This document shows positions 25,764-34,605 of a stretch of DNA of 64,000 bases, one piece after another (the stretch's first letter is position 1; each line of letters opens with the position of its first letter). Under the pieces are notes generated by a model. The model was not told where the DNA came from and did not search any database. It saw only the letters and a list, made by a program, of their open reading frames with translations. A program made the position numbers and the translations under genes. Origin of the DNA: Gammaproteobacteria bacterium RIFOXYD12_FULL_61_37 (GTDB taxonomy: Bacteria > Pseudomonadota > Gammaproteobacteria > Chromatiales > Chromatiaceae); assembly GCA_001801995.1 (NCBI GenBank), contig MGZB01000055.1:243760-307759 (forward strand), written 5' to 3'.

Positions 25764-27300
25764 GGAAATCGAGGACGACCGTCGCGATCTTCTTGGCGAG
25801 CCACGGAGGAACTGCGTTGCCGACCTGTGTGTATTGTTCCGTGCGGTTGCCCTCGAAGAAGTAGTCATCCGGAAACGTCTGAAGACGGGCGACCTCTCGC
25901 ACCGTCAGGCTGCGACACTGGGACGGGTCGGGATGGATGAAGTAATGCCCGTCCTTGGCGATGTGGGCGACAACCGTGGACGATGGGAGCCAGGCAACCT
26001 GGACCCTGAAGCGGTCTTTGAATGGGACGTCCTCATTGTCCACGTTGCTGTGATCGGGCAGGAGGCGCGGCGGGAACTCGGCCAGCCTCGGGGAGAACCT
26101 GCAAACCTTCGCATAGGACGATACAAACAGGTAGCGGTGTATATCCGTACGCATGTGGCTTCGGGTTTCGTGCTGAAGGAATGCATCCAGGCGTCGGTTC
26201 AGGTACCAGGATTTGTGTTTCTTTGACAGCAGGCATTCGCCAGCGATCGCCTTCACGGACCGGCCGCCGTAGGATAGGTGCTTCGAGGCTGTTTCAGCCG
26301 CTGTCGCCATTTCCTCGGCAACCTGATTCCTGGCCACGCTTTTCCAGCCAGTCAGCGACTTGGTCGCTTCGCGAACAGCTAAAAGCCAGGCATCGGCTGA
26401 GTCTGGCTCCCTTGAAAGACGGCTGCGCAAGGGGGGCAGGTCATTGAGAACCTGTGCCACGGTCACCAGTTTTTCCGAAGGTTGAAGGACAAACCGATGA
26501 GGTTTCTCTTTGAGTTCTGGCGTTCTACTTGCCAAGTCGGAGCGGATGCCAAACAGAATCACACGGTGTCTGCTCTGCGGCACCCCAAATCGCTCGGACT
26601 CGATCACAAAGTCCATCGGCTTGAGGGTGTCGCTCTCTCCGGGCACGACGAAGGAGCGTATCTGGTAGGAAAGGTCGTCGGCGGGCGCCGACAGGTCGGA
26701 GAGGATGTGATCGAAGATCAGCGAACCGCCGTGCTGGGAGGAGAGCATGCCCTTGACGTTCTCCATTACAAACACGGACGGTCTGAACTGTTGAATGATG
26801 CGCAGGTATTCCCTGTAAAGAAGGTGCTTCTCGTCCTTCTCAAAATCCACGAGGGCCTGCTTGGTGCGTCTTGAGCGTCCAACGACTGAGTATGCCTGGC
26901 ACGGCGGTCCACCGATTAGCACCCATTCGTCGGCCCCCTCCAGAGCATTTCCTATCCAGCTGTCCACCTCTTCGGGTGGGATCTTCCCAAGTTCTGCGTT
27001 CTTGGCTTCTGATGCGGCCTTTCGGGCTTCCTCCGGCACATCGGGGTGTTCGAACAGCTGTTTCCGGGTGATCTCTCCACGTGCGTAGTCATAGTAGCAG
27101 TCCGGTACTTTTCCCTTTGGAAAGGCACGAAGCAGTGCGCGTAGCGACAGCGTCTTGTGGGCTATTGCATCCTTCTCGATGGATATTCGCAGGTCGAAGC
27201 AACGGTCGCCGTTCTCGTCGGTCAAGGACGAAAATCCCTCGCCGAGCCCTCCCGGCCCGGCGAACAGATCGATTACCGGAACGGGTTTCTGTTTGGCCAT
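25714..27300 (-). CDS. DNA (cytosine-5) methyltransferase
   Basis: 528 aa from the ATG at 27300. C5-methyltransferase motifs: I FAGPGGLGEGF near residue 13, IV GGPPCQAYS with catalytic Cys near 125, VI ENVKG, VIII QSRHRVILFG, and IX-X RSLTVREVARLQTFPDDY with VGNAVPPWLAKKIA near the C-terminus. The frame is open to 27426, but motif I normally lies close to the N-terminus. With Vsr it forms a methylation/repair pair; in this context it probably marks self DNA for the Mza-like system. Target sequence unknown. Confidence 0.92.
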   Translation of the reverse strand: MAKQKPVPVIDLFAGPGGLGEGFSSLTDENGDRCFDLRISIEKDAIAHKTLSLRALLRAFPKGKVPDCYYDYARGEITRKQLFEHPDVPEEARKAASEAKNAELGKIPPEEVDSWIGNALEGADEWVLIGGPPCQAYSVVGRSRRTKQALVDFEKDEKHLLYREYLRIIQQFRPSVFVMENVKGMLSSQHGGSLIFDHILSDLSAPADDLSYQIRSFVVPGESDTLKPMDFVIESERFGVPQSRHRVILFGIRSDLASRTPELKEKPHRFVLQPSEKLVTVAQVLNDLPPLRSRLSREPDSADAWLLAVREATKSLTGWKSVARNQVAEEMATAAETASKHLSYGGRSVKAIAGECLLSKKHKSWYLNRRLDAFLQHETRSHMRTDIHRYLFVSSYAKVCRFSPRLAEFPPRLLPDHSNVDNEDVPFKDRFRVQVAWLPSSTVVAHIAKDGHYFIHPDPSQCRSLTVREVARLQTFPDDYFFEGNRTEQYTQVGNAVPPWLAKKIATVVLDFLTASRRRQPLQEGRRS

Positions 27301-27688
27301 TTCATCTTGTCGTTGTCTTGTTAACGCTGTACCCGGAACGGCCAGGCTGGCAGCATCCGCAACTTCAGTAGTCAGTTCGATATGGTTCTGAAAATCGTCA
27401 AACACTGCACTGTATCTCCAAGCCAACCCGCCTGACGATTCGTGAAGTCAGCCCGGACAGGGCAAATCTGTTCTGCCACATAAATCATTGATTCTGTAGC
27501 CACAAATAATCACACAGCCTCGCTAGGCTCTTGAATCTCAATGTATTTTTATGGGAGGAACCGATTTTGTCATGATTCCGTGTAACCATATGTTTTTACA
27601 AGCTAAAATTCCTAGAATAGTTTAGCCCTGTCAGCCCGGAACAGCGATGCTTTCCGGACCAGACACCTGAGTAGTTACGAATCTTTGT
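27301..27688. other. AT-rich intergenic region after the methyltransferase start
   Basis: Nearly 390 bases, distinctly AT-richer than the surroundings, with no supported gene. It should contain the methyltransferase promoter. A short imperfect direct repeat (tcagcccgga-acag) occurs near 27448 and 27631; it could mark the right edge of the island, but it is too short to be convincing. Confidence 0.4.
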
Positions 27689-27907
27689 ATGATGGCGACG
27701 ACGCTGACCTGGATCTATGCCGACCGGACCAAGGCCGACCCCGAACGGCGCCATGTGGTCAGGGGCCGCGCCAGTTTTGCCTTCTCCGATGTGCGAAGGC
27801 TGATCGCCGATGCCGCACTGTCCGAGGATTTTCTCAGGCTTTGGCCCGATATCGGAAAACCCCAGCAGAATTCCTTTGTCGCCACCTTGCTGCGCTTGGT
27901 GGCTTGA
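27689..27907 (+). CDS. Small hypothetical protein
   Basis: A 72-codon frame with chromosomal-type GC-rich codon use, encoding DRTKADPERRHVVRGRASF and FLRLWPDIGKPQQNSFVATLL. I recognise no family. No clear ribosome binding site precedes the two adjacent ATGs, so it may be a gene remnant. It stands alone between the defence island and hicA. Confidence 0.3.
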   Translation: MMATTLTWIYADRTKADPERRHVVRGRASFAFSDVRRLIADAALSEDFLRLWPDIGKPQQNSFVATLLRLVA

Positions 27908-27994
27908 GGTTCGCGGGGAGGCTGCTTAGCGGAATTTCGGTGAAACTTCAGCAGCCGTATTGACAGCAATATCAAAGAAAGCAGGGACCATGCC

Positions 27995-28192
27995 TCAAAG
28001 GCGCTGGTCAATCCCGGCCTGTTTCAGGATCGTATTGGCCAGAATGCGGGAATTGAGGGATACCGCCACGGGGAAGGCTCGGTTGCTGATGGGGCTGAAC
28101 CAGATCTCATGGCTGCCTTTGCCCTGACGTCTGAAAACACAGCCGTGGTGCAGCAGAATCTCCCGCACCTGCGGGTAAAATCCGCTGCCCAT
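27995..28192 (-). CDS. hicA: HicA-type toxin
   Basis: 65 aa. The YcfA/HicA fold is evident: VREILLHHGCVFRRQGKGSHEIWFS, containing the catalytic His in GSHEIW, then a conserved basic C-terminal helix (ILANTILKQAGID). HicA is a dsRNA-binding-fold mRNA endoribonuclease. It follows the HicB-like gene by 3 nt on the minus strand, so the order is antitoxin-toxin, the reverse of the E. coli hicAB order. Confidence 0.85.
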   Translation of the reverse strand: MGSGFYPQVREILLHHGCVFRRQGKGSHEIWFSPISNRAFPVAVSLNSRILANTILKQAGIDQRL

Positions 28193-28195
28193 GGC

Positions 28196-28465
28196 TCAAC
28201 CCGCCCGCAGATCGGGGGCTGCCCCTCCGGTCGCCTGCACAAAATCCACACGCACGCTGGACGGATTGAAGGGCATGCCATTCTCGGCGGCCAATTCCGG
28301 GGCAATTGCCCAGAAGCGCTCGATCAGCGCGTCGTAAGACGCCGCTTCGGTGGCTACGCCCAGGGCATCGCACGACGCTACCCACCAGCCGCTTTCCGCA
28401 TCGTGAAGCACCTCGGCCACGTAGACGGCGCTGGGTTGTTTCGCACAAAAAGGGTAGACATTCAT
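28196..28465 (-). CDS. hicB: HicB-like antitoxin (DUF1902)
   Basis: 89 aa. VAEVLHDAESGWWVASCDALGVATEAASYDALIERFWAIAPELA is the degenerate RNase-H-like HicB/DUF1902 domain; no C-terminal DNA-binding domain is visible, so promoter repression may not be its job. I start at the ATG at 28465 (MNVYPF); the frame is open well upstream into the thrC 3' region but without family similarity. It pairs with the HicA-type toxin immediately downstream. Confidence 0.75.
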   Translation of the reverse strand: MNVYPFCAKQPSAVYVAEVLHDAESGWWVASCDALGVATEAASYDALIERFWAIAPELAAENGMPFNPSSVRVDFVQATGGAAPDLRAG

Positions 28466-28541
28466 GGGCAGAACTCGGAATTTGGGCTGGACGGAAAAAG
28501 CATAGCACGGATGTCGTGGACGTTTGGCGGCTGAGCCTCCC

Positions 28542-30011
28542 TCACAGGAAGGCCAACACTTCCTGCTCGATCTGTTCCTTGTCGATGACGGTCTTCTGGG
28601 TGATTGCCTTGTCGAACAGCCCGGCAATGGGGGCGGGGATGGTTGTCTTGGCCGCCTTGGCGATGGCCTGGAGGGCGTCGATGTCGCGGGCGCCCACTTC
28701 ACCGGTGAGGGCGTTGGCGATGGTGGGGGAGAACTTGGTCCATTCGGCGGTGGAATAGACGATGGTCTTCAGGGGTTTGTCGCGGCGGGTTTCGTAGGTC
28801 TTGAAGCAGGTGGCGGTGTGGGGGTCCATCAGGTAGCCGTTCTCGAAGGCCTGCTGGATGTAGGCCTTGCCCTCGGCATCGTCGCAGGAGTCGGCGGCGA
28901 AGATGGCTTGCAGCCGGGCGAGTTCTTCCGCCGTCAGTTCGTAGTGTTTTTCCTCATCCAACTGCTGCATGAGTTCTTTGGTGCGTTCGGCACCGAACAG
29001 GTCCCAGAGGATGCGTTCGACGTTGGAGGACTTGAGGATGTCCATGGCGGGGGAGGTGGTGCCGATCACCGGGCGGTCGCGCAGGTTGTATTTGCCGGTA
29101 TTGATAAGGTCGGTGAGGACGTTGTTGCGGTTGGAGGCGATGAGGATCTTCTCCACCGGCAGGCCCATCTTCATGGCGTAGTAGCCGCCCAGGGCATTGC
29201 CGAAGTTGCCGCTGGGCACGTCCAGGTAGACCTTTTCGCCCAGCGGGATCGCGCCCTGACGCACCAGCTCCAGGTAGCTGTGGAGGTGGTAGATGACCTG
29301 GAAGATGATGCGGCCGAAGTTGACCGAGTTGGCGGCGGAGAGGAGGCAGTTCTTCTCCTTCAGCTTGGCGCGGAACCGGTCCGAGGCCAGGAGGGACTTG
29401 AGGGCGTTCTGGGCGTCGTCGAAGTCGCCGTGGATGCCGATGACTTTCAGGTTGGGCGCTGCCTCGGTCACCATCTGCAAGCGCTGCACGTCGGAGGTGC
29501 CTCCGTCGGGGTAGAGGCAGGCGACCCGGACGTTGGCCTTGTTGCGGAAGGTATCCAGGGCGGCGGGGCCGGTATCGCCGCTGGTGGCGGCCAGGATCAG
29601 ATAATTCTCGCCGCGTTGCTGGGCCAGCTCCGACAGGACCACGCCGAAGGGTTGCAGGGCCATGTCCTTGAAGGCGCGGGTGGGGCCGTGATACAGCTCG
29701 CTGACGTAGAGGTCATCGCGGACTTTGACAACCGGCACGGGGTTGGCCGGATCGTCGAAGCCGTCGTAGGTCGCCAGCGCCCGGTCGATGGCCTCGGGGG
29801 CGATGTCGGGCTGGAAGGCTATTAGGACAGCGCGGGCCAGTGTCTTGTAACCGGAGGCGAGGTGCTCGTTCAGAAAGTCGAGGCCCAGTTCCGGCAGGGA
29901 TTCCGGCACATAGATACCGCCGAAGGAGGACATGGGGCTGAGGATGGCCTCGGAAAAGCTGACCTTGGCGGGGCGGCTGCCGTCGTTGCCGCGGGTTTCG
30001 ATGAAGTTCAT
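28542..30011 (-). CDS. thrC: Threonine synthase
   Basis: 489 aa. It converts O-phosphohomoserine to threonine with PLP; the Schiff-base lysine is in HGPTRAFKDMALQPFG near residue 115, and ILAATSGDTGPAAL and LDVPSGNFGNALGG hold the cofactor phosphate. Residues ETRGNDGSRPAKVSFSEAIL at the start are typical of the long bacterial form. I use the ATG at 30011; an open frame upstream to 30266 is not conserved-looking and overlaps the divergent gene. Confidence 0.95.
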   Translation of the reverse strand: MNFIETRGNDGSRPAKVSFSEAILSPMSSFGGIYVPESLPELGLDFLNEHLASGYKTLARAVLIAFQPDIAPEAIDRALATYDGFDDPANPVPVVKVRDDLYVSELYHGPTRAFKDMALQPFGVVLSELAQQRGENYLILAATSGDTGPAALDTFRNKANVRVACLYPDGGTSDVQRLQMVTEAAPNLKVIGIHGDFDDAQNALKSLLASDRFRAKLKEKNCLLSAANSVNFGRIIFQVIYHLHSYLELVRQGAIPLGEKVYLDVPSGNFGNALGGYYAMKMGLPVEKILIASNRNNVLTDLINTGKYNLRDRPVIGTTSPAMDILKSSNVERILWDLFGAERTKELMQQLDEEKHYELTAEELARLQAIFAADSCDDAEGKAYIQQAFENGYLMDPHTATCFKTYETRRDKPLKTIVYSTAEWTKFSPTIANALTGEVGARDIDALQAIAKAAKTTIPAPIAGLFDKAITQKTVIDKEQIEQEVLAFL

Positions 30012-30102
30012 GGGATTGGGCCGGTCTGGTGTGAATGATCGGTGGATTATACCGGAGACAAACGGGGGCACGACACGAACCGCAACGGCTATACTCCCAA
30101 TC

Positions 30103-31113
30103 ATGTCCCAAGATACCCTCCATCTGGTCGTCCCCAGCCTGCTCTCCCCCCCCGAGGGATTGCACGGCAGGACAGCGTTGCGCGCCCCGGCGGTCGAGAA
30201 GCTGCTGGGCTGGTCCAGCAGTTCCGGCGGCGCAAAGGAATATGAACCCCAGCTCTTTGCCCTCATGGGCCTGCCGGAGGAAGCGGCGGCCGCGCCTTAT
30301 GCCCTCATGGGTGAGGGGATCGATCCGGGCGAGGAGATCTGGATGCAGGCCGACCCCGTCCACATGAAGGTCGATCTGACCCGGCTCATCCTGTTCGAGG
30401 GGCGGAACCTGGAGATCCGGCACGACGAGGCGGAGGCCCTGGCGCAGGAGTTCAACGACCACTTTGCGGGCGAGGGGCTGGAGATGATCGCCCCCCACCC
30501 CGAACGCTGGTATCTGCGGCTGTCCCGTCTGCCCCGCCTCAAGACCTCTCCCCTCAGCCTGGCGGCGGGGCGTTCGCCCGACGCCTTTCTGCCCAAGGGG
30601 GAGGACGCGCGCTATTGGCAGTCTCTGCTCACCGAGGCCCAGATGCTGTTCCACGCCTCGCCGGTCAACAAGGCCAGGGAGAAGGCCGGTCATCCGGCCA
30701 TCAATGCCCTCTGGGTCCATGGGCCGGGCCGGCGGGCCGAGTCGCTCGCCCCGGCCACCCATTTCAAGATGATCGTTGCCGACGACCCGCTTGCCCTGGG
30801 CCTGGCCAAGGCTGCGGGCGCCATCCGGACGGAACTGGCCCAGGCTATCCACGCCGATGTGCTCTGCGTACTGCACGCCTTTCAGCACGCCGAACTCTCC
30901 GCCGACGAACGGGGCTGGAAGGAGGTCCTGGTGGAATTCGATCAATGGCTCGGCAACGTCTTCCGCTGGCTCAACGAGAAGCGGGAAAGGAGCCTCGTCC
31001 TCTACCCCTGCAACGGAACCAGCTACCGCCTGAGCGGCCAGAAGCGCCAGCGTTTCTGGCACCGTTCGCCCCCCTTCCACCAGTACCTGACGCCCTCGCT
31101 GCTGCATTCATGA
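30103..31113 (+). CDS. RpfE-type conserved protein (phosphoglycerate-mutase-like superfamily)
   Basis: 336 aa beginning SQDTLHLVVPSLLSPPEG, with MQADPVHMKVDLTRLILFEGRNL, GEGLEMIAPHPERWYLRL and HPAINALWVHGPGR. This pattern belongs to the proteobacterial 'regulatory protein RpfE type' conserved family, some members of which are annotated as cofactor-independent phosphoglycerate-mutase-like. Its biochemical role is not established. I start at the ATG at 30103, 90 bp from the divergent thrC start; a longer frame overlaps thrC antisense. Confidence 0.65.
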   Translation: MSQDTLHLVVPSLLSPPEGLHGRTALRAPAVEKLLGWSSSSGGAKEYEPQLFALMGLPEEAAAAPYALMGEGIDPGEEIWMQADPVHMKVDLTRLILFEGRNLEIRHDEAEALAQEFNDHFAGEGLEMIAPHPERWYLRLSRLPRLKTSPLSLAAGRSPDAFLPKGEDARYWQSLLTEAQMLFHASPVNKAREKAGHPAINALWVHGPGRRAESLAPATHFKMIVADDPLALGLAKAAGAIRTELAQAIHADVLCVLHAFQHAELSADERGWKEVLVEFDQWLGNVFRWLNEKRERSLVLYPCNGTSYRLSGQKRQRFWHRSPPFHQYLTPSLLHS

Positions 31114-31171
31114 CGGGGAAATCCTGCTATATTTTGAATGACTTACAAACGGACCTGTCCGAGGAACGGTC

Positions 31172-31738
31172 ATGAACGCAGTCCTGAGCAGCGAATACGC
31201 CCCCCCGCCGATGACCGGCGAGGCGTTGTACGCCCTGGGGGACGCGCAACGGGCGGAACTGGTGGAAGGGGAGATGAGGATTATGACGCCGACGGGATTT
31301 TTGCATGGTGATGTCGAACTCAACATCGGCAGCCTTTTGAAGAAATTTGTCTCCCAAAATCGGCTCGGGCGCGTCATGACGGGCGAAGTCGGCATCTACA
31401 CCCGCCGCAACCCCGACACCGTGCGCGGGGCCGATGTGCTCTACATCTCCCATGCCCGCTTGAGTCAGGTCAGGTCCGACTCCTACCTGGACGTGGCCCC
31501 CGAGCTGGTGGTGGAAGTCCTTTCCCCCCACGACCGCTGGCTCGACGTTGAACGCAAGCTGGAAGAGTACTTCGCCATCGGCGTGGATGCGGTCTGGATC
31601 GCCGACCCCGCCAGCAAGACCCTGCGCACCTACGGCTCCCTGACCCAGTTCCAGATCCTGCAACAGGGCGACTGGGTGCGAGATCAGGCCATACTGCCGG
31701 GGTTCGAGTGCGCCGTGGCGGCGTTCTTCACCGACTGA
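31172..31738 (+). CDS. Uma2-family (DUF820) PD-(D/E)XK protein
   Basis: 188 aa. The Uma2/DUF820 fold is marked by RAELVEGEMRIMTPTGFLHGDV near residue 25, VRGADVLYISHARL near 85, and PELVVEVLSPHDRWLDVERKLEEYFAIGVDAVWIADP near 112, which carries the D...E-x-L nuclease-like residues. The family is abundant in cyanobacteria and sulfur bacteria; its function is unknown. It stands just before yefM-yoeB. Confidence 0.8.
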   Translation: MNAVLSSEYAPPPMTGEALYALGDAQRAELVEGEMRIMTPTGFLHGDVELNIGSLLKKFVSQNRLGRVMTGEVGIYTRRNPDTVRGADVLYISHARLSQVRSDSYLDVAPELVVEVLSPHDRWLDVERKLEEYFAIGVDAVWIADPASKTLRTYGSLTQFQILQQGDWVRDQAILPGFECAVAAFFTD

Positions 31739-31777
31739 TCCCCGTTTTCCTGTTGCTTCCCCGCCCCTTCACGCCCA

Positions 31778-31802
31778 TCATGTACGGAGTTGCCGTACAT
31801 GA
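31778..31802. promoter_or_regulatory. Inverted repeat upstream of yefM, probable operator
   Basis: Ten-base perfect arms TCATGTACGG and CCGTACATGA are separated by AGTTG, ending 12 nt before the yefM start. The TGTAC core is the sequence type bound by YefM in E. coli, so autoregulation is likely. Confidence 0.6.
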
Positions 31803-31814
31803 AAGGGGGGTTCG

Positions 31815-32087
31815 ATGCACAGCGTCACCGTGAACAAATTCCGGGACCAGATGAAGAATTTCGTGGAGCAAGTGATCAGCCAGCACTTGCCGATTCGGGT
31901 AACGCGGCGGAATGGTGAAGACTTCGTGGTGGTCGGCGCGGAGGATTGGGAGCGGGAGCAGGAAACACTCTATGTCCTGCAAAACTCCAGCCTGATGCGG
32001 CAAATCGCCGAATCGTCGCGGACCCATGCGACTGATGGCGGGTACAAACCCAGGGACGACGAGACCGATGAAATCCTTGGTGTTTGA
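31815..32087 (+). CDS. yefM: YefM/Phd-type antitoxin
   Basis: 90 aa. TVNKFRDQMKNFVEQVISQHLPIRVTRRNGEDFVVVGAEDWE is the Phd/YefM DNA-binding fold, followed by an acidic tail that would wrap the toxin. The toxin gene starts 20 nt before this stop codon, the usual coupled arrangement. A palindromic operator lies directly upstream. Confidence 0.85.
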   Translation: MHSVTVNKFRDQMKNFVEQVISQHLPIRVTRRNGEDFVVVGAEDWEREQETLYVLQNSSLMRQIAESSRTHATDGGYKPRDDETDEILGV

Positions 32088-32340
32088 GGGTAATACCTGG
32101 TCCGTCTACGAAGAACTCAGAACCCGCGACAAGCGCCTGCACCAGGCCCTATGCGCCATGCTGAAAGAGATGCTGCGGGGCGATCCCGCCACCGGAACGG
32201 GGAAACCCGAACCCCTGCGCCATAACCTCTCCGGCTTCTGGTCCCGGCGGCTCAGTCAGAAGGACCGCCTGATCTACAAATTCGATGAAAAAAGCCTCTA
32301 TATCTTCGCCATCGGCGGCCATTACGACCCTTTGAATTAG
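32068..32340 (+). CDS. yoeB: YoeB-type mRNA interferase
   Basis: 90 aa. RelE-fold toxin of the YoeB/Txe branch: [42 protein letters not shown] supplies the catalytic Glu and Arg, and GGHYDPLN at the end keeps the His-Tyr pair, with five extra residues after it compared with E. coli YoeB. It cleaves mRNA in ribosomes at the A site. I start at the ATG at 32068 that overlaps yefM. Confidence 0.87.
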   Translation: MKSLVFEGNTWSVYEELRTRDKRLHQALCAMLKEMLRGDPATGTGKPEPLRHNLSGFWSRRLSQKDRLIYKFDEKSLYIFAIGGHYDPLN

Positions 32341-32350
32341 TGGACAACAG

Positions 32351-33613
32351 ATGACGCACCCCAAGATTCAACGCCATAAGACCACCCCCGTCCGCATCGG
32401 TCACCTGTGCCTCGGCGGCACGGCCCCGGTGGTGGTGCAGTCCATGACCAACACCGACACCGCCGATGTGGCGGGGACGCTGGCCCAGGTGGCCCAACTG
32501 GCCCGCGCCGGTTCGGAGCTGGTGCGGGTCACGGTCAACAACGAGGCGGCGGCCGCCGCCGTGCCCCATATTTGCGAGGCACTGGACCGGCAGGGTATCA
32601 ATATCCCCCTGGTGGGGGACTTCCACTTCAACGGCCATCGCCTGCTGGAGCAGCACCCCGCCTGCGCCAAGGCCCTGGCCAAGTACCGCATCAACCCCGG
32701 CAACGTGGGCAGCGGCCAGACCCGCGACGCCAGCTTCGCCGCCATGATCGAGACCGCAGCCCGCCACGGCAAGGCGGTGCGTATCGGCGTGAATTGGGGC
32801 AGTCTCGACAGGTCATTGCTGGCGCGCATGATGGACGAGAACGCCCGCGCCGAGGCGCCGCTGGAGCCCGATGCCCTGATGCACCGCATCATGGTCGCCT
32901 CCGCCCTGGAGAGCGCCGCCCGCGCTGAGTCGTTCGGTCTGGGCCGCGACCGCATCGTCCTCTCCTGCAAGGTGAGCAAGGTCCAGGACCTGATCGCCGT
33001 CTATCGCCTGCTGGCGGCCGAGAGCGACTACGCCCTGCACCTGGGGCTGACCGAGGCGGGCATGGGTTCCAAGGGGATCGTCGCCTCCACCGCCGCCCTG
33101 GCGGTGCTGTTGCAGGAGGGGATCGGCGACACCATTCGTGTCTCCCTGACCCCCGAGCCGGGCGAGCCCCGCACCAAAGAGGTCATCGTCGCCCAGGAGA
33201 TTCTGCAAGCACTGGGCCTGCGCGCCTTCATGCCGGTCGTCATCGCCTGCCCCGGCTGCGGTCGCACCACCAGCACCCTCTTCCAGGAACTGGCCAAGCA
33301 GGTGCAGGATCATCTGCGGGAGAGGATGCTTGTCTGGAGCGGGAAATACCCCGGCGTCGAAAACCTGGACGTGGCGGTCATGGGCTGCATCGTCAACGGT
33401 CCCGGCGAGAGCAAGCACGCCGACATCGGCATCAGCCTCCCCGGCAGCGGCGAGAACCCCGCAGCCCCCGTTTTCATCGACGGCGAAAAGGCAGCCACCC
33501 TCAAGGGCGACCGCATCGCCGAGGAGTTCATGGCAATCCTGGATGGTTATGTGGAGCGGCGGTTCGGGGGAGCGTTCTTTGATAAGGTAGAGAGTACCTA
33601 CAAGGTGCCCTAA
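32351..33613 (+). CDS. ispG: 4-hydroxy-3-methylbut-2-enyl-diphosphate synthase IspG
   Basis: 420 aa. It makes HMBDP from MEcPP in the non-mevalonate isoprenoid pathway. The TIM-barrel part begins [28 protein letters not shown]; the [4Fe-4S] ligands are in IACPGCGRT and [19 protein letters not shown] and YRINPGNVG are family-typical. The ATG is 10 nt after the yoeB stop, but this is a core gene and probably has its own promoter. Confidence 0.96.
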   Translation: MTHPKIQRHKTTPVRIGHLCLGGTAPVVVQSMTNTDTADVAGTLAQVAQLARAGSELVRVTVNNEAAAAAVPHICEALDRQGINIPLVGDFHFNGHRLLEQHPACAKALAKYRINPGNVGSGQTRDASFAAMIETAARHGKAVRIGVNWGSLDRSLLARMMDENARAEAPLEPDALMHRIMVASALESAARAESFGLGRDRIVLSCKVSKVQDLIAVYRLLAAESDYALHLGLTEAGMGSKGIVASTAALAVLLQEGIGDTIRVSLTPEPGEPRTKEVIVAQEILQALGLRAFMPVVIACPGCGRTTSTLFQELAKQVQDHLRERMLVWSGKYPGVENLDVAVMGCIVNGPGESKHADIGISLPGSGENPAAPVFIDGEKAATLKGDRIAEEFMAILDGYVERRFGGAFFDKVESTYKVP

Positions 33614-33674
33614 CGATCATGGGACGAGGCACCCCACCCCAGAAGATGAAAAGTTGCCTCGCCCCCTGATCGTT
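33612..33674. repeat. Inverted-repeat element 'aacgatcatgggacgaggc', short copy
   Basis: Ends aacgatcatgggacgaggc and gcctcgccccctgatcgtt are inverted; same family as 12145-12250. It starts at the ispG stop codon and may contribute to transcript ending. Confidence 0.65.
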
Positions 33675-33699
33675 CCCCCTTCCCAACCCTCCCCCCGGA

Positions 33700-33827
33700 G
33701 GGGCATAAGCGCTAACTTAAGCGCGCTAAGGTATTTTTCGTCGGATTTTTAAGTGAAATTCATGCAAATTTGACAGTTTTTAATCACATTCTTAGCATAG
33801 TTTCGGATAAGTTAGCGCTTATGCCCC
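33700..33827. mobile_element. MITE-like element with 20-bp perfect terminal inverted repeats
   Basis: Left end ggggcataagcgctaactta (33700-33719) is the exact reverse complement of 33808-33827. The ~88-bp interior is AT-rich and has no coding potential. It sits in the middle of a C/G-run palindrome (ccctccccccggag / ccggagggggaggg), leaving the sequence ccggag on both sides as a likely target duplication. It looks like a non-autonomous derivative of a DNA transposon; no matching transposase is in the window. Confidence 0.65.
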
Positions 33828-33870
33828 GGAGGGGGAGGGAGCGAAGGTGCTTCGCGTATTTCACGCTAAC

Positions 33871-33915
33871 GTAGGTCGGCCTTCAGGCCGACTGTCGCCC
33901 TGAAGGGCGACCTAC
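33871..33915. repeat. REP-like double hairpin 'gtaggtcggccttcaggccgac'
   Basis: Hairpins gtcggccttcaggccgac and gtcgcccttgaagggcgac with outer gtagg...cctac. Near-identical copies at 48743-48787 and 56663-56707. Confidence 0.75.
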
Positions 33916-33930
33916 GCACGGATTTTCACG

Positions 33931-34605
33931 CTAAATCCGGATCTCATCGAAACTCGTCACCTGCCGGTGTGTTGCCTCGGGGTCCGGGATCGCCCCGCGC
34001 ACCAGCCAAATGGTTTGCATGCCGGCCGCGCGGGCGGCGTCCAGCTCTTCCTTGATGTCGGAGAGAAAGAGGATGTCGCCGGGCGGCAGGCCGATCTGGC
34101 TGGCGATGAGGCGGTAGGAGGCGGCCTCGCGTTTGGGGCCGGCCTGGGTGTCGAACCAGCCGGAGAAGAGGGGCCTCATGTCGCCCGCGTCGCTGTGGCC
34201 GAAGAGGAGTTGCTGGGCCTTGACCGAACCGGAGGAGTAGACATAGAGGGCCAGCCCTTGCGCCTTCCACTGGCGCAGGTATTTCACCGCATCCGGGTAG
34301 ACATGGCCGGTGAAGTCGCCTTTCAGATATCCCGCCTCCCAGATCATCCCTTGCAGTGCCTTGAGGGGCGTGATCTTGCGGTCTTCGTCGATCCATTGGA
34401 TCAATTGCGCCACCGCTTCGTCATCGCTGAGGCTGCGGCCGGACTCACGCGCCACGGCGTCGAGCTGTTCCCTGACCGCCGGGTCATGGCCATTCTCCCG
34501 GACGAACGCCGCCAGGCGGGCGCGGGCGTAGGGAAAGAGGCAATCGAAGACGAAGGAGACCGAGGTGGTGGTCCCCTCGATGTCGGTCAGGATCGCCAGG
34601 ATCAT
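33931..34605 (-). CDS. mtnC: Acireductone synthase (enolase-phosphatase) MtnC
   Basis: 224 aa HAD-family enzyme of methionine salvage; it enolises and dephosphorylates 2,3-diketo-5-methylthiopentyl-1-phosphate to acireductone. The nucleophile Asp is in [31 protein letters not shown] and [19 protein letters not shown] supply HAD motifs II-IV. I use the ATG at 34605; it overlaps the mtnD stop (TGATG), so the two are coupled. Confidence 0.93.
   Translation of the reverse strand: MILAILTDIEGTTTSVSFVFDCLFPYARARLAAFVRENGHDPAVREQLDAVARESGRSLSDDEAVAQLIQWIDEDRKITPLKALQGMIWEAGYLKGDFTGHVYPDAVKYLRQWKAQGLALYVYSSGSVKAQQLLFGHSDAGDMRPLFSGWFDTQAGPKREAASYRLIASQIGLPPGDILFLSDIKEELDAARAAGMQTIWLVRGAIPDPEATHRQVTSFDEIRI

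Noticed and set aside
25714..27426. Longer methyltransferase starting at 27426
   Set aside because: The extra N-terminal residues are not typical; motif I normally lies within the first ~15 residues, favouring the ATG at 27300.
27446..27645. Direct repeat tcagcccgga-acag flanking an AT-rich region as a possible island attachment site
   Set aside because: Only about 13 bases with a mismatch and no integrase or tRNA nearby; probably chance.
28524..29825. 433-codon open frame antisense to thrC
   Set aside because: Shadow of the threonine synthase gene; low-complexity Gly/Val-rich translation.
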